Shown: positions 8,650-16,358, counted from the first letter of the stretch. The stretch: DNA of 20,274 nt from M2408 sp044348665 (GCA_044348665.1 JBIKSI010000056.1:1-20274), one strand, 5' to 3'. A program made the numbers and translations. Notes: generated by a model not told the origin, from the sequence alone.

Positions 8650-10959
8650 TTGAAACTTAATTTATCGACTAAAGAATTTTCTTCCATCATCAATTCCGAA
8701 TTGGTAGGAAATATTAATGACCTTTGCATTCAAACGATTGCTTACGATACACGTAAAATTTTAAATGCTCAAAATACTGTATTTTTTGCATTGTACGGAG
8801 ATTTTCGAGATGGACATTCTTTTGTCAAGGATGCTTATTTGGCAAATGTGAGAATTTTTGTTGTTTCCGACAAAAACTTTATAGAAAATTCCAAATCAAA
8901 TTTCCCTGATGCTCAATTTCATCTAGTTGATTCTTCGTTAAATGCACTCCAAAAATTAGCGATTCATCATAGAAAACAATTTCATATTCCAGTGCTTGGA
9001 ATTACTGGAAGTGTAGGGAAAACAATCGTAAAGGAATGGTTATATCATTTGTTGAAGAATAAATTTCATATTGTACGTAGTCCAAAAAGTTATAATTCTC
9101 AACTCGGAGTAGCTTTGTCCATACTAGAAATGAACTCTGAACATGAATTGGCTATTTTTGAAGCAGGAATTTCAAAGCCAAATGAAATGCAATTTTTAGC
9201 AGAGATGATCCAGGCAAAAATTGGAATTTTTACAGCTTTTGCATCCGCTCATGCGCAAAATTTTGATTCTAAAAGTCAGCATTTAGCTGAGAAAGAAAAA
9301 TTATTCGTGCAATGTGAAAAGGTACTTGTAAACAGTAATATTCCAACAAATTTATCTAAAAATTGTGAAAAAATATCCATTAAGGACTTTGAATCACTTC
9401 TCAATTTTTCGCCTTTTCAGGATACTGCCAGTTTACAGAATTTAAGTTTGGCGATTGCCACTGCAAAAATATTTAATCTAAATGATGATGAATTAATTCA
9501 GCAAATAAAAACATTGCCTCGACTTGCTATGCGTATGGAAACCTTTGATGGGATCAATGGGAATGTGATTATTAATGATGCGTACAACGTGGATTTAGAT
9601 GCTTTAAGTCAATCTTTAGAGTACCAACAAAGTATTGCGAAAAATAGACTGAGAACAGCAATTATTGGAGTTGATGGATTGAATGAAAATCAAATTCAAA
9701 AGATAAAAAGTAAACTGCGCGATTTCAATCTTTATCAATGTTTTTTTGTAAAAGGAAATGAACTTCCACCAATTGAAAAAATTCATCAGCAGGTAGTTTT
9801 GGTAAAAGGAACTCGGGTTGGAGAAATACAAAGAATTGCCAATTTATTTCAATTGAAAAAACATAAAACTCGCGTTGAAATAAATTTAAGTGCCGTAAAG
9901 AATAATTTAACATTTTTCAGAAATTCCATAGCTAAAGATTGTAAGATTTTGGTGATGGTAAAGGCTTCTTCTTACGGTTCTGGTGCCGAAAAAATGGCAG
10001 AATACTTAGAGAAAAATGGCGTAGAATATTTGGGAGTGGCCTATATTGACGAAGGAATTGAACTGAGAAAACACGGCGTGAGTCTTCCAATTTTAGTAAT
10101 GAATCCGGATGAAGATGGTTTCGAAGATTTGATTCGTTTCAAACTTGAGCCAAGTATTTATTCATTCGAGCTATTGGAAAGCTTTACAAAAGCACTTATT
10201 AATAATTCCTTAGAAAACTACCCGATTCATTTGAAATTTGACACAGGAATGCACCGTTTGGGTTTTGAAAATCAAGATAAGCAGGCATTGTTAGAAATAA
10301 TTTTGTCACAACCTGAACTAAAAATTCAAAGTGTTTATTCTCATTTAGCGGATTCAGACAATTATGAATCGAAAGATTTTACGCATACGCAAATTAGTAT
10401 TTTTCAAGAAGTATGTAGTTTTTTCTCGGAAAAGTTAGCTTATCCATTTATCAAACATATTCTTAATAGTGAGGGAATTACGCGTTTTCCAAGTGCTCAA
10501 TTTGACATGGTAAGAATAGGAATTGGCTTGTATGGAATTAGTTCTAACTCAGAATTAAAAAGAATGTTGTTTCCTGCAATTTCATGGTTTTCCATTGTTT
10601 CTCAATTAAAAACAATCAAAAAGGGAGAAAGCGTTGGGTATAGCCGACGATTTATTGCAGAAAAAGAAACTAAAATTGCCATTATTCCTGTTGGCTATGC
10701 TGATGGATTTAAACGAAATTTAAGTCTTGGAAAAGGTGGAATGTATGTGTCTGGAAAATTTTGTCCAGTTGTTGGAAATGTTTGCATGGACATGACAATG
10801 ATTGATGTTAGTGAAGTAGATTGTGAAGAAGGAACTCGAGTTGAAATTATTGGCGAATTTCAAAAAATTGAGGATTTGGCAAGTGCAATGCAAACAATTC
10901 CCTATGAAGTTTTAACCTCCATGTCCAAACGTTTGCAACGAATTTATGTAGAAGAGTAA
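8650..10959 (+). CDS. MurF-like / alanine racemase fusion protein
   Basis: This 769-residue fusion of two cell-wall enzymes starts at a TTG (8650-8652) preceded by TAAAGG; no other start is possible because the first internal Met is about residue 161. Residues 1-400 resemble UDP-MurNAc-tripeptide:D-Ala-D-Ala ligase, with the ATP loop GITGSVGKT (117-125), SYNSQLGV, FEAGISKPNEM and INDAYNVDL (about 308-316). Residues 405-769 are a complete PLP-dependent alanine racemase with Lys438 in MVKASSYGSG, HLKFDTGMHRLGF, catalytic Tyr664 in VGYSRRF, PVGYADGFKR and VGNVCMDM. The racemase makes D-Ala and the ligase adds D-Ala-D-Ala to the peptidoglycan precursor. This fusion is characteristic of Bacteroidota. 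The protein is shorter than the roughly 800-820 residues I expect for the family. The shortfall is in the MurF central and C-terminal domains, so the ligase half may be weak or non-catalytic. Confidence 0.95.
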   Translation: MKLNLSTKEFSSIINSELVGNINDLCIQTIAYDTRKILNAQNTVFFALYGDFRDGHSFVKDAYLANVRIFVVSDKNFIENSKSNFPDAQFHLVDSSLNALQKLAIHHRKQFHIPVLGITGSVGKTIVKEWLYHLLKNKFHIVRSPKSYNSQLGVALSILEMNSEHELAIFEAGISKPNEMQFLAEMIQAKIGIFTAFASAHAQNFDSKSQHLAEKEKLFVQCEKVLVNSNIPTNLSKNCEKISIKDFESLLNFSPFQDTASLQNLSLAIATAKIFNLNDDELIQQIKTLPRLAMRMETFDGINGNVIINDAYNVDLDALSQSLEYQQSIAKNRLRTAIIGVDGLNENQIQKIKSKLRDFNLYQCFFVKGNELPPIEKIHQQVVLVKGTRVGEIQRIANLFQLKKHKTRVEINLSAVKNNLTFFRNSIAKDCKILVMVKASSYGSGAEKMAEYLEKNGVEYLGVAYIDEGIELRKHGVSLPILVMNPDEDGFEDLIRFKLEPSIYSFELLESFTKALINNSLENYPIHLKFDTGMHRLGFENQDKQALLEIILSQPELKIQSVYSHLADSDNYESKDFTHTQISIFQEVCSFFSEKLAYPFIKHILNSEGITRFPSAQFDMVRIGIGLYGISSNSELKRMLFPAISWFSIVSQLKTIKKGESVGYSRRFIAEKETKIAIIPVGYADGFKRNLSLGKGGMYVSGKFCPVVGNVCMDMTMIDVSEVDCEEGTRVEIIGEFQKIEDLASAMQTIPYEVLTSMSKRLQRIYVEE

Positions 10960-11041
10960 GGATATTATTTTCGTCTTTTAAATTTTAAAAGCCTGATTAA
11001 GAAGTGAATATCACTCATGATTAGTTGCTTAAATATTAACA

Positions 11042-11076
11042 TTTGTTGGTATTTTTTAAAAAATTTCGTAAACTTG
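11042..11076 (+). promoter_or_regulatory. Candidate promoter of the interrupted signal-peptide gene
   Basis: TTTGTTG at 11042-11048 is followed after 20 bases by TAAACTTG at 11069-11076, one base from TAnnTTTG. The ATG at 11099 lies 22 bases further. The promoter looks intact even though the gene behind it is broken. Confidence 0.45.
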
Positions 11077-11098
11077 TGTTACCAAAACACTATTTATT

Positions 11099-11140
11099 AT
11101 GAAAAAATTAATTTTTTTGATTGCAGTAATTAGGGTCTGA
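11099..11140 (+). pseudogene. 5' remnant of an exported-protein gene cut off by a palindromic element
   Basis: The ATG at 11099 opens a 13-residue frame, MKKLIFLIAVIRV. The first eleven residues are a textbook start of a signal peptide (two Lys, then a hydrophobic run). The last two residues and the TGA at 11138-11140 come from the 28-bp palindrome that begins at 11131. A good promoter candidate and an A/T-rich leader precede it, so this appears to be the true 5' end of a lost gene. No reading frame beyond the palindrome continues a plausible export signal: the next gene on the right is convergent and its stop is at 11217. The body of the gene therefore seems deleted or moved, not just interrupted. 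The product cannot be identified. Confidence 0.55.
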
Positions 11141-11158
11141 CTTTTTCAGCAGACCCTA
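11131..11158 (-). repeat. 28-bp palindromic element, copy 1
   Basis: Perfect 9-bp inverted arms TAGGGTCTG (11131-11139) and CAGACCCTA (11150-11158) enclose a 10-base asymmetric centre, ACTTTTTCAG. The complete 28 bases recur in reverse complement at 20174-20201, with three further bases of identity on one side. The element supplies the stop codon of the truncated frame at 11099. There is no poly-T tail, so an intrinsic terminator is unlikely. Arms of this kind resemble terminal inverted repeats of DDE-type insertion sequences, but I cannot name a family. Confidence 0.85.
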
Positions 11159-11216
11159 TTTAGAAAGTTGTGACTTTTTCAAGGTCAAGGAAATTGCAAT
11201 TTACATTTTGTTCTTT

Positions 11217-11792
11217 TCAAAATTTGCTCTTTATAATTCCAAACTTGGGCTTAATTTCATTCAAGACCATAAGTAGTGTGGGCTCCAAACTTCTATTAAT
11301 ATTCAAATCAGAATGTGTAAGAAACATGTCATTAGTTGCTTCAAAATCAAACAATTCATTTGTTATAAGTTTTAACCTTACCTTGTAGGACTTAAAAGTA
11401 ACGGATTTAGAGTAAAAATCACTTCGAACACCTCCGCAATATTCAATTTTCAAAATTTCTAGATATTGAATTTCGCGATCCTCTTCATTTTGAAATTTAA
11501 ATGAAATAAATGACTCCTTAAACTTTACCGTTCCTTTTTTTTCAAATCTTAGTAGTATTTTACCAAGAATAAATTGTGGAATGATTAGCAGAAAGAATAC
11601 AAAACAAAGAAACCCAACACTATTTTTTTGATTAGAATTAAGGGTATTTATTAAAAGAATTAATAATAGAAAAATAACAAGAATTAGAGTGGTTATGTAG
11701 AATGCGATTTGTCTTTTTTTATATTTAGGCTCTACCAAATAAAATTTCAAATCAATTTTTCCACTAGAATGTGAATCTCTTATAGAATTCAT
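11217..11792 (-). CDS. Small two-TM membrane protein of unknown function
   Basis: The 191-residue protein starts at the ATG at 11790-11792; an upstream TTG at 11807 would add five residues and lies in the spacer. I do not recognise a family. It has a short polar N-terminus, two adjacent membrane helices at about 30-50 and 58-79 separated by a short Asn/Lys-rich loop, and a soluble C-terminal domain of about 110 residues. The beta-strand pattern there (FKESFISFKFQNEEDREIQY, then YKVRLKLITNELFDF) resembles membrane-tethered PH-like domains in general appearance only. The gene follows the S9 peptidase gene by 18 bp on the same strand and is probably co-transcribed with it. Its stop lies 58 bp from the palindromic element, and on the plus strand this stretch reads only as a shadow frame. 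Confidence 0.72.
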   Translation of the reverse strand: MNSIRDSHSSGKIDLKFYLVEPKYKKRQIAFYITTLILVIFLLLILLINTLNSNQKNSVGFLCFVFFLLIIPQFILGKILLRFEKKGTVKFKESFISFKFQNEEDREIQYLEILKIEYCGGVRSDFYSKSVTFKSYKVRLKLITNELFDFEATNDMFLTHSDLNINRSLEPTLLMVLNEIKPKFGIIKSKF

Positions 11793-11810
11793 ATTAATAA
11801 AAACCAATAT

Positions 11811-13841
11811 TTACTTCTTCAAATCAGTATCCAACCATTCAAAAAACTCCCGGTACCACAAAATTCCGTTTTGAGGTGTGGTGATCCAATGGCCTTCTTT
11901 GGGGAAGAGTAAATATTTACTTCTTAAACCTTTTAATTGCAGTGCTTGGAAGGCTTGCATCCCTTCTGATTCTGGAACTCTAAAGTCCATTCCTCCGTGA
12001 ATTACCAACATGGGTGTATTCCAATTTTGAACCAATTTATGGGGACTATTTTTTTCAAAATATTCTTTGTTTTCTGGCAACCAATAAGGTCCTCCGTGAT
12101 CCCAATTTGCGAAAAATAATTCTTCTGTTGTGCCGTACCAACTTTCTAAATTGAACAATCCACAATGTGAAATAAACGTTTTAAAGCGCCCTTCATGAAT
12201 TCCAGCTAAATAATAAACAGAATATCCTCCGTAAGATGCTCCAACCGCTCCAATTCGATTCACATCAATGTATGGTTCGTTACTAATGTTATCAACTGCA
12301 ACCAAATAATCACGCATAGCTTGACCACCCCAATCTTTAGAAATCCCATCGTTCCATTTTTGTCCAAATCCTGGCAAACCTCTTCTATTTGGCGCAATGA
12401 CAACGTAACCTTGTGATGCCATCAATGCCAAATTCCAACGGTATGAAAAAAATTGACTCACCATACTTTGTGGTCCTCCTTGACAATATAAAATACTCGG
12501 ATATTTTTTATTTGAATCAAAATTTGGAGGTAAAACAACCCAAACCATCATTTTTTCTCCGTCAGAAGTTTCAATCCAACGTTCTTGAACTGTAGGAGAA
12601 TCTAAGTCTTCGAGTAGGTGTTTATTGATATTCGTCAATTGTTTTACTTTTCCTTTCGAAATAGAAACTGCAACCAAATCAGTCGATTCCAACATGGATT
12701 GTCTACTCGCAATTAATTCTGTTCCATACAAATCAAAACCAACATAATCGTATTCTTCAAAAGTAATTTGTCGCAATTCATTACTCAAAATTGTCAATTC
12801 AAACAATTGCTTCATCCCTTTGTAAGGAACAATTAAATAGACAGATTTTTTATCAGGTGAAATCAAATAATCATCCACAGTAATGTCATGTTTTGCTGTT
12901 AAATTTTGATCCGTATTTGACTTCAAATCACGCATAATTAAATCGTTTTTATCCGCTTCAAAACCATCGCGCGCCATACTCAACCAAAACAAAGATGTTC
13001 CATCAGCTGAAAATTTAGGACTTGTATCGTAACCTAAATATCCTTTAGTAAGCAATTCAGTTTTAGAACTTTCTAAAGAAAATTCATACAATTCACTGTT
13101 CGTGCTTGTTGCAAAACGTTTTCCATTTTTCTTTTTACTGCTGTAAATCAATTTTTTACCATCTGGAGAAAAGCTTAATTGATCTGAACCAGAAAAAGGC
13201 GGAACCACAGCATCGTAAAACTCATTCTCTAATAAATCTTTCCCCGATGCGGCCAATTTATTATCTGCAAAATCAAAGAGAAACAAATGCTTTTTGGTAT
13301 CATCGTTCCAATAATTCCAATGGCGATACATTAAATCACTTTCTAGTCTGGCATTAGCTAATGGTAAATCAGGATGCTTATCTTTTAAAGTTTGACCAAT
13401 TTTGACTGCGCCAATAAACACAAGTTTGCTTTCATTGTTTGAAAATTTAAAACCTTCAATATCAAATTCACTTATTTTGGATATTTGCGTTTTATTTTGA
13501 CCATTTTCATTCATTTTCCAAAGCTGAATGCCGTCTGCCTCAGGTGATAAAAACCAAATTTGATTATTCAAACCCCAAGTTGCTTCCATCTCACTGAAAG
13601 CCGTTTCGGTAATTTGTTGGTAAGTACCACGTTTTAAATCATAAACATATAAATCGGTATTTCCCTTATTTTCCTCAACGGAAAATGTTCTCAATTCAAA
13701 AAGAACTTTTTTTCCATCAGGTGAAATTTTTCCACCAGATAGTCTTTTTAATTTCCACAACAATTCTGGAGTCATCACTTGTTGTGAAAATACATATTGA
13801 ACAAAAAAACTAAGGCAAATTAAAAAAGTAATTTTTTTCAT
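11811..13841 (-). CDS. S9 family prolyl-oligopeptidase-type exopeptidase, DPP5-like
   Basis: The 676-residue protein starts at the ATG at 13839-13841 with a signal peptide (MKKITFLICLSFFVQYVFSQ), so it acts in the periplasm or outside. Residues about 25-410 form a beta-propeller with repeated blades such as SGGKISPDGKKVLFEL and LSFSPDGKKLIYSS. Residues about 420-676 are the alpha/beta-hydrolase domain with the catalytic triad Ser536 (GASYGGY), Asp619 (HGGMDFRVPESEG) and His651 (PKEGHW). Length and motifs match dipeptidyl-peptidase 5 of Porphyromonas and relatives, which removes dipeptides from peptides during amino-acid scavenging. DPP5 is my best guess; a related acylaminoacyl or dipeptidyl peptidase of the same family is possible. 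A TAGCTTTG octamer on the minus strand at 13856-13863, 14 bases before the ATG, may be its -7 element. Confidence 0.92.
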   Translation of the reverse strand: MKKITFLICLSFFVQYVFSQQVMTPELLWKLKRLSGGKISPDGKKVLFELRTFSVEENKGNTDLYVYDLKRGTYQQITETAFSEMEATWGLNNQIWFLSPEADGIQLWKMNENGQNKTQISKISEFDIEGFKFSNNESKLVFIGAVKIGQTLKDKHPDLPLANARLESDLMYRHWNYWNDDTKKHLFLFDFADNKLAASGKDLLENEFYDAVVPPFSGSDQLSFSPDGKKLIYSSKKKNGKRFATSTNSELYEFSLESSKTELLTKGYLGYDTSPKFSADGTSLFWLSMARDGFEADKNDLIMRDLKSNTDQNLTAKHDITVDDYLISPDKKSVYLIVPYKGMKQLFELTILSNELRQITFEEYDYVGFDLYGTELIASRQSMLESTDLVAVSISKGKVKQLTNINKHLLEDLDSPTVQERWIETSDGEKMMVWVVLPPNFDSNKKYPSILYCQGGPQSMVSQFFSYRWNLALMASQGYVVIAPNRRGLPGFGQKWNDGISKDWGGQAMRDYLVAVDNISNEPYIDVNRIGAVGASYGGYSVYYLAGIHEGRFKTFISHCGLFNLESWYGTTEELFFANWDHGGPYWLPENKEYFEKNSPHKLVQNWNTPMLVIHGGMDFRVPESEGMQAFQALQLKGLRSKYLLFPKEGHWITTPQNGILWYREFFEWLDTDLKK

Positions 13842-13855
13842 TTTATTTTTTTTAA

Positions 13856-13863
13856 CAAAGCTA
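13856..13863 (-). promoter_or_regulatory. Candidate -7 element (TAGCTTTG) for the S9 peptidase gene
   Basis: On the minus strand TAGCTTTG matches TAnnTTTG and lies 14 bases before the ATG at 13841. No TTG box is seen at the expected distance upstream. Confidence 0.35.
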
Positions 13864-13878
13864 AGGAAAAGATTTATT

Positions 13879-14247
13879 TTATTTGACTTTAATCTTGCTT
13901 AAATTTTGTTTCACGCGAAATTGCACAATTTTCTCAATTAATAAATACGGAATTTCCTCCTTAAGTTGAAACTGAATGGCACCTTTCGATGTTTTATAGT
14001 TTTTCAATTCTTCAGCAAATTCTGCCAAAGAAGTTCCTGTTGGATATAAACCCAAATGTTTTTCATAAATCGCAAAATAAACCAAGGCGCCATTTAACTT
14101 ATAAGCTGGCATTCCATAACTTATTTTTTCTTCCGCCTCTGGAGCATTTTTCAAAATGATTCCCCTTACTTTACTAAGGATTTCGGATCTTGGCGAATCA
14201 AAATGCTGAATGTATGCGTCAACGGTTTTAAAGGTAATTTTTTCCAT
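13879..14247 (-). CDS. DUF1801 / YdhG-like small protein
   Basis: This 122-residue soluble protein starts at the ATG at 14245-14247. The features are those of the DUF1801 family (YdhG-like fold): TVDAYIQHFDSPRSEILSKV at the N-terminus, EEKISYGMPAYKLNGALVYF in the middle, HLGLYPTGTSLAEF, then KTSKGAIQFQLKEEIPYLLI. Members have been linked by fold to frataxin-like iron chaperones, but the function is not settled. The gene begins 10 bp after the stop of the oxyR-like regulator on the same strand. It is therefore probably in one operon with a peroxide sensor; a role in iron handling under oxidative stress would fit but is inference. It is followed by only 37 bp before the S9 peptidase start. Confidence 0.85.
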   Translation of the reverse strand: MEKITFKTVDAYIQHFDSPRSEILSKVRGIILKNAPEAEEKISYGMPAYKLNGALVYFAIYEKHLGLYPTGTSLAEFAEELKNYKTSKGAIQFQLKEEIPYLLIEKIVQFRVKQNLSKIKVK

Positions 14248-14257
14248 AACACTACTT

Positions 14258-15187
14258 TTATTTCCAATTCAAAACATCGAAATTTTTCAATTCTTGATTA
14301 GAATAGTTCAATTTAATAAAATTCATCACCTCCAAAAAGTGTTCATTTTTACTGTTTTTATAGGAATTGATTCCAACTATGTTTCTTGCTGGAAAACGCT
14401 TCTTATTTTCCGCATAAATGTGTTTTATATTCGACGGATTCAATTTATATTTTTTATGATAAAAATCTGGAATCAAGGTGTATCCTCCGTTGATATCAAC
14501 CATATTTATCAACATTTCCAAATTCCCACCTTCATAATTCCAAGCAGAATTAGCATTTTCTGCCAATTTACAAAAATGAATCATTTGTGTTCTCAAACAA
14601 TTACCGCTATTCAACAACCAAGGCTGTTTATCCGCAACTTCTGAAATGTGAATATTATCTTGTTTATGATCAATAGTGTACATCAATATTTCCTCATTGT
14701 AAAGTTGGGTAACATGCAGGTTTTCTTGTTCAATTGGACCTGCCATAATTCCTAAATCAATTTTTTTGTGTGCCAATTGTTCTAAAATTTCCTCTGACTT
14801 TAGTTCAACGATTGCCCATTTAAACTGCGAAGAAAATAAATGTTTGTTCTCAAATAAAAGGGGAACTAAATAAGATGCAATGGTTGGAATGATTCCAATT
14901 TTTATCTCGTCAAGGATTTTGCCTTCACTTGCTTTTGCCAAACGATATATCTTGTCGTATTCTACTTGCATTTCAAAGAGTATGGGCACTAATTTCTCTC
15001 CAAAAGCTGTCAGTTCAATCGGATTTCGATTTCTGTCAAAGATTTTGTAACCCAATGTATCCTCCGCTTTTTTAATTTGCATGGATAAGGTTGGCTGCGT
15101 CACAAAACAAGCCTCTGCTGCCTTCCCGAAATTCTTGTGTTCCAGTAAACTTAAAATGTAATTAATTTGTTGCTGAGAAAGGTTCAT
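14258..15187 (-). CDS. oxyR: LysR-family peroxide sensor, OxyR-like
   Basis: The 309-residue LysR-type regulator starts at the ATG at 15185-15187. Residues 1-65 are the winged helix-turn-helix (INYILSLLEHKNFGKAAEAC, then TQPTLSMQIKKAEDTLGYKI); residues about 92-300 are the substrate-binding domain. The region LNSGNCLRTQMIHFC holds Cys197 and Cys206, nine residues apart, in the same context as the redox pair Cys199/Cys208 of E. coli OxyR. This strongly suggests activation by hydrogen peroxide through disulfide formation. The gene diverges from the 2-Cys peroxiredoxin gene at 15709, an expected OxyR target, across 521 bp, and the DUF1801 gene follows it. No classical OxyR ATAG/CTAT box could be assigned in the intergenic region. 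Confidence 0.9.
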   Translation of the reverse strand: MNLSQQQINYILSLLEHKNFGKAAEACFVTQPTLSMQIKKAEDTLGYKIFDRNRNPIELTAFGEKLVPILFEMQVEYDKIYRLAKASEGKILDEIKIGIIPTIASYLVPLLFENKHLFSSQFKWAIVELKSEEILEQLAHKKIDLGIMAGPIEQENLHVTQLYNEEILMYTIDHKQDNIHISEVADKQPWLLNSGNCLRTQMIHFCKLAENANSAWNYEGGNLEMLINMVDINGGYTLIPDFYHKKYKLNPSNIKHIYAENKKRFPARNIVGINSYKNSKNEHFLEVMNFIKLNYSNQELKNFDVLNWK

Positions 15188-15708
15188 AAATAATATTTAT
15201 AGAGATATAAAAACAATCAATAAGTTTGATGAGCAAAAATAGTATAAATTTGTATAAAATTAAAAAGATAAAAAAATAATTGATGTAAAATAAATAATGG
15301 CTTTTGGCTGCTTTAACTGCCTGCAATTGCAAGAATTTTTAGCAAAGTTCTGTTTCATAAATCAATGCAAATAGCTTCTGAAGTCGCTTTTGAATTGAAA
15401 CTTCACAGGCTTTCCTTACTAATTGCTTTTCATTTTCGACAGAGCAGAAAAAAGGGCAGAAAAAAAATCAAAACAAAAGCATTCAATTTTTGTTGAATAA
15501 TAGTAATTTTGCAAAGTAAATAAGTAGAATGAGAAATACGAAAAAGCTTCATATTTCAATTAACAATGTAGCATTTCAAAAGTCAGTATTCGAGGCTTTT
15601 TAAAAAATTATATTGGAAGTTAACCCTAGTTAATGAGAATTTAATTTTTTAAAGTAACGATGAAGAGTGAGTTTTGAAATGGTATTTATAAAATAAAAAA
15701 TAAGTAAA
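15188..15708. other. Gene-poor region between oxyR-like and peroxiredoxin genes
   Basis: These 521 bases hold no convincing full gene. I see a minus-strand octamer TATTTTTG (15234-15241) 46 bases before the oxyR-like ATG, a plus-strand TAAATTTG (15245-15252) overlapping the same area with a TTTG 16 bases upstream, a 10-bp perfect palindrome TGCAATTGCA (15322-15331), an inverted repeat TGAAGT/ACTTCA spanning 15379-15405, a plus-strand TAATTTTG (15504-15511), a 24-codon frame at 15529, and TTAAC/GTTAA arms near 15620-15633. The block 15300-15440 is noticeably less A/T-rich than its flanks. It could encode a small RNA or be gene debris; nothing proves either. Confidence 0.5.
15529..15603 (+). 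pseudogene. 24-codon ORF, possible remnant of a VOC/glyoxalase-like gene
   Basis: The ATG at 15529 opens MRNTKKLHISINNVAFQKSV and ends four residues later in TAA. A TAATTTTG -7-like octamer lies 17 bases before it. The pattern KLHISIN...FQKSV resembles the first strand and helix of vicinal-oxygen-chelate (CadI/glyoxalase-like) proteins, which usually continue with a Phe-Tyr motif that is absent here. It may be decayed, a true short peptide, or chance. Very uncertain. Confidence 0.2.
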
Positions 15709-16341
15709 ATGGGAGTATTAGTAGGAAAAAAAGCACCGATATTCAGTGCACCAGCCGTCGTAAACGGTGGAGAAATCGTTCAAGGTTTTTCATTAGACCA
15801 GTATTTAGGAAAAAATCACGTAGTGTTTTTCTTTTATCCAAAAGATTTTACATTCGTTTGTCCTTCAGAATTGCACGCTTTTCAAGCAAAATTAGCTGAG
15901 TTTGAAGCACGTGGTGTGAAATTAGTTGCTTGTTCAACAGATACACCAGAATCTCACTGGGCATGGTTGCAAACACCAAAAAACAAAGGTGGAATTGAAG
16001 GAGTGAAGTATCCAATCGTTGCGGATGTAAACAAAACAATTTCATCTGCATTTGACGTTTTAAACGGAGAATACGATTACGATATGGACGGAAATTTAAC
16101 TGCTTCAGGTGATATGATTGCTTACCGTGGCTTGTTTTTGATAAATAAAGAAGGTGTTGTGATGCACCAAGTTGTAAACTTTTTCCCATTAGGAAGAAGC
16201 GTTGACGAAGCATTAAGAATGGTTGATGCTTTACAATTTAACGAAGAAAATGGAGAAGTTTGTCCTGCAAACTGGACAAAAGGTGACGAAGGTATGAAAG
16301 CATCTTTTGAAGGAGTTGCAGATTACTTGACAAAACACTGA
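15709..16341 (+). CDS. Typical 2-Cys peroxiredoxin (AhpC/Prx1 family)
   Basis: This 210-residue cytoplasmic thiol peroxidase reduces hydrogen peroxide and organic peroxides. The peroxidatic Cys51 lies in DFTFVCPSE with the conserved Thr48; Arg140 (AYRGLFLI) completes the active site. The resolving Cys185 lies in GEVCPANW and forms the intersubunit disulfide. The GGIEG loop and a C-terminal ADYLTKH tail are present, as in peroxide-sensitive Prx proteins. The ATG at 15709 follows an A-rich leader of flavobacterial type (AAAAAATAAGTAAA). The gene is transcribed away from the oxyR-like gene, its probable regulator, and ends in a strong hairpin terminator, so it is likely monocistronic. An electron donor such as AhpF is not in the window. 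Confidence 0.95.
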   Translation: MGVLVGKKAPIFSAPAVVNGGEIVQGFSLDQYLGKNHVVFFFYPKDFTFVCPSELHAFQAKLAEFEARGVKLVACSTDTPESHWAWLQTPKNKGGIEGVKYPIVADVNKTISSAFDVLNGEYDYDMDGNLTASGDMIAYRGLFLINKEGVVMHQVVNFFPLGRSVDEALRMVDALQFNEENGEVCPANWTKGDEGMKASFEGVADYLTKH

Positions 16342-16358
16342 TAAGAAATAATTTTTCG

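Noticed and set aside
10975..10991. CTTTTAA/TTAAAAG hairpin after the murF-alr gene
   Set aside because: The stem is almost all A/T and has no T tail, so it would be a weak terminator; chance is likely in this composition.
11131..11158. Palindrome as an intrinsic terminator
   Set aside because: The stem is strong, but neither copy is followed by a T tract on either strand, and the real terminators in the window have eight or so T.
14210..14644. 144-codon plus-strand frame opposite the oxyR-like gene
   Set aside because: It is a shadow frame: the minus strand holds well-conserved LysR and DUF1801 genes, and the plus-strand translation has no family character.
15359..15457. 32-codon minus-strand ORF in the oxyR-peroxiredoxin spacer
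   Set aside because: Starts with MKQNFAKNSCNC but has no leader motif, promoter or recognisable pattern; too short to support.
15848..16213. 121-codon minus-strand frame opposite the peroxiredoxin gene
   Set aside because: Antisense to a highly conserved gene; the translation is low in character and has no leader or start context.
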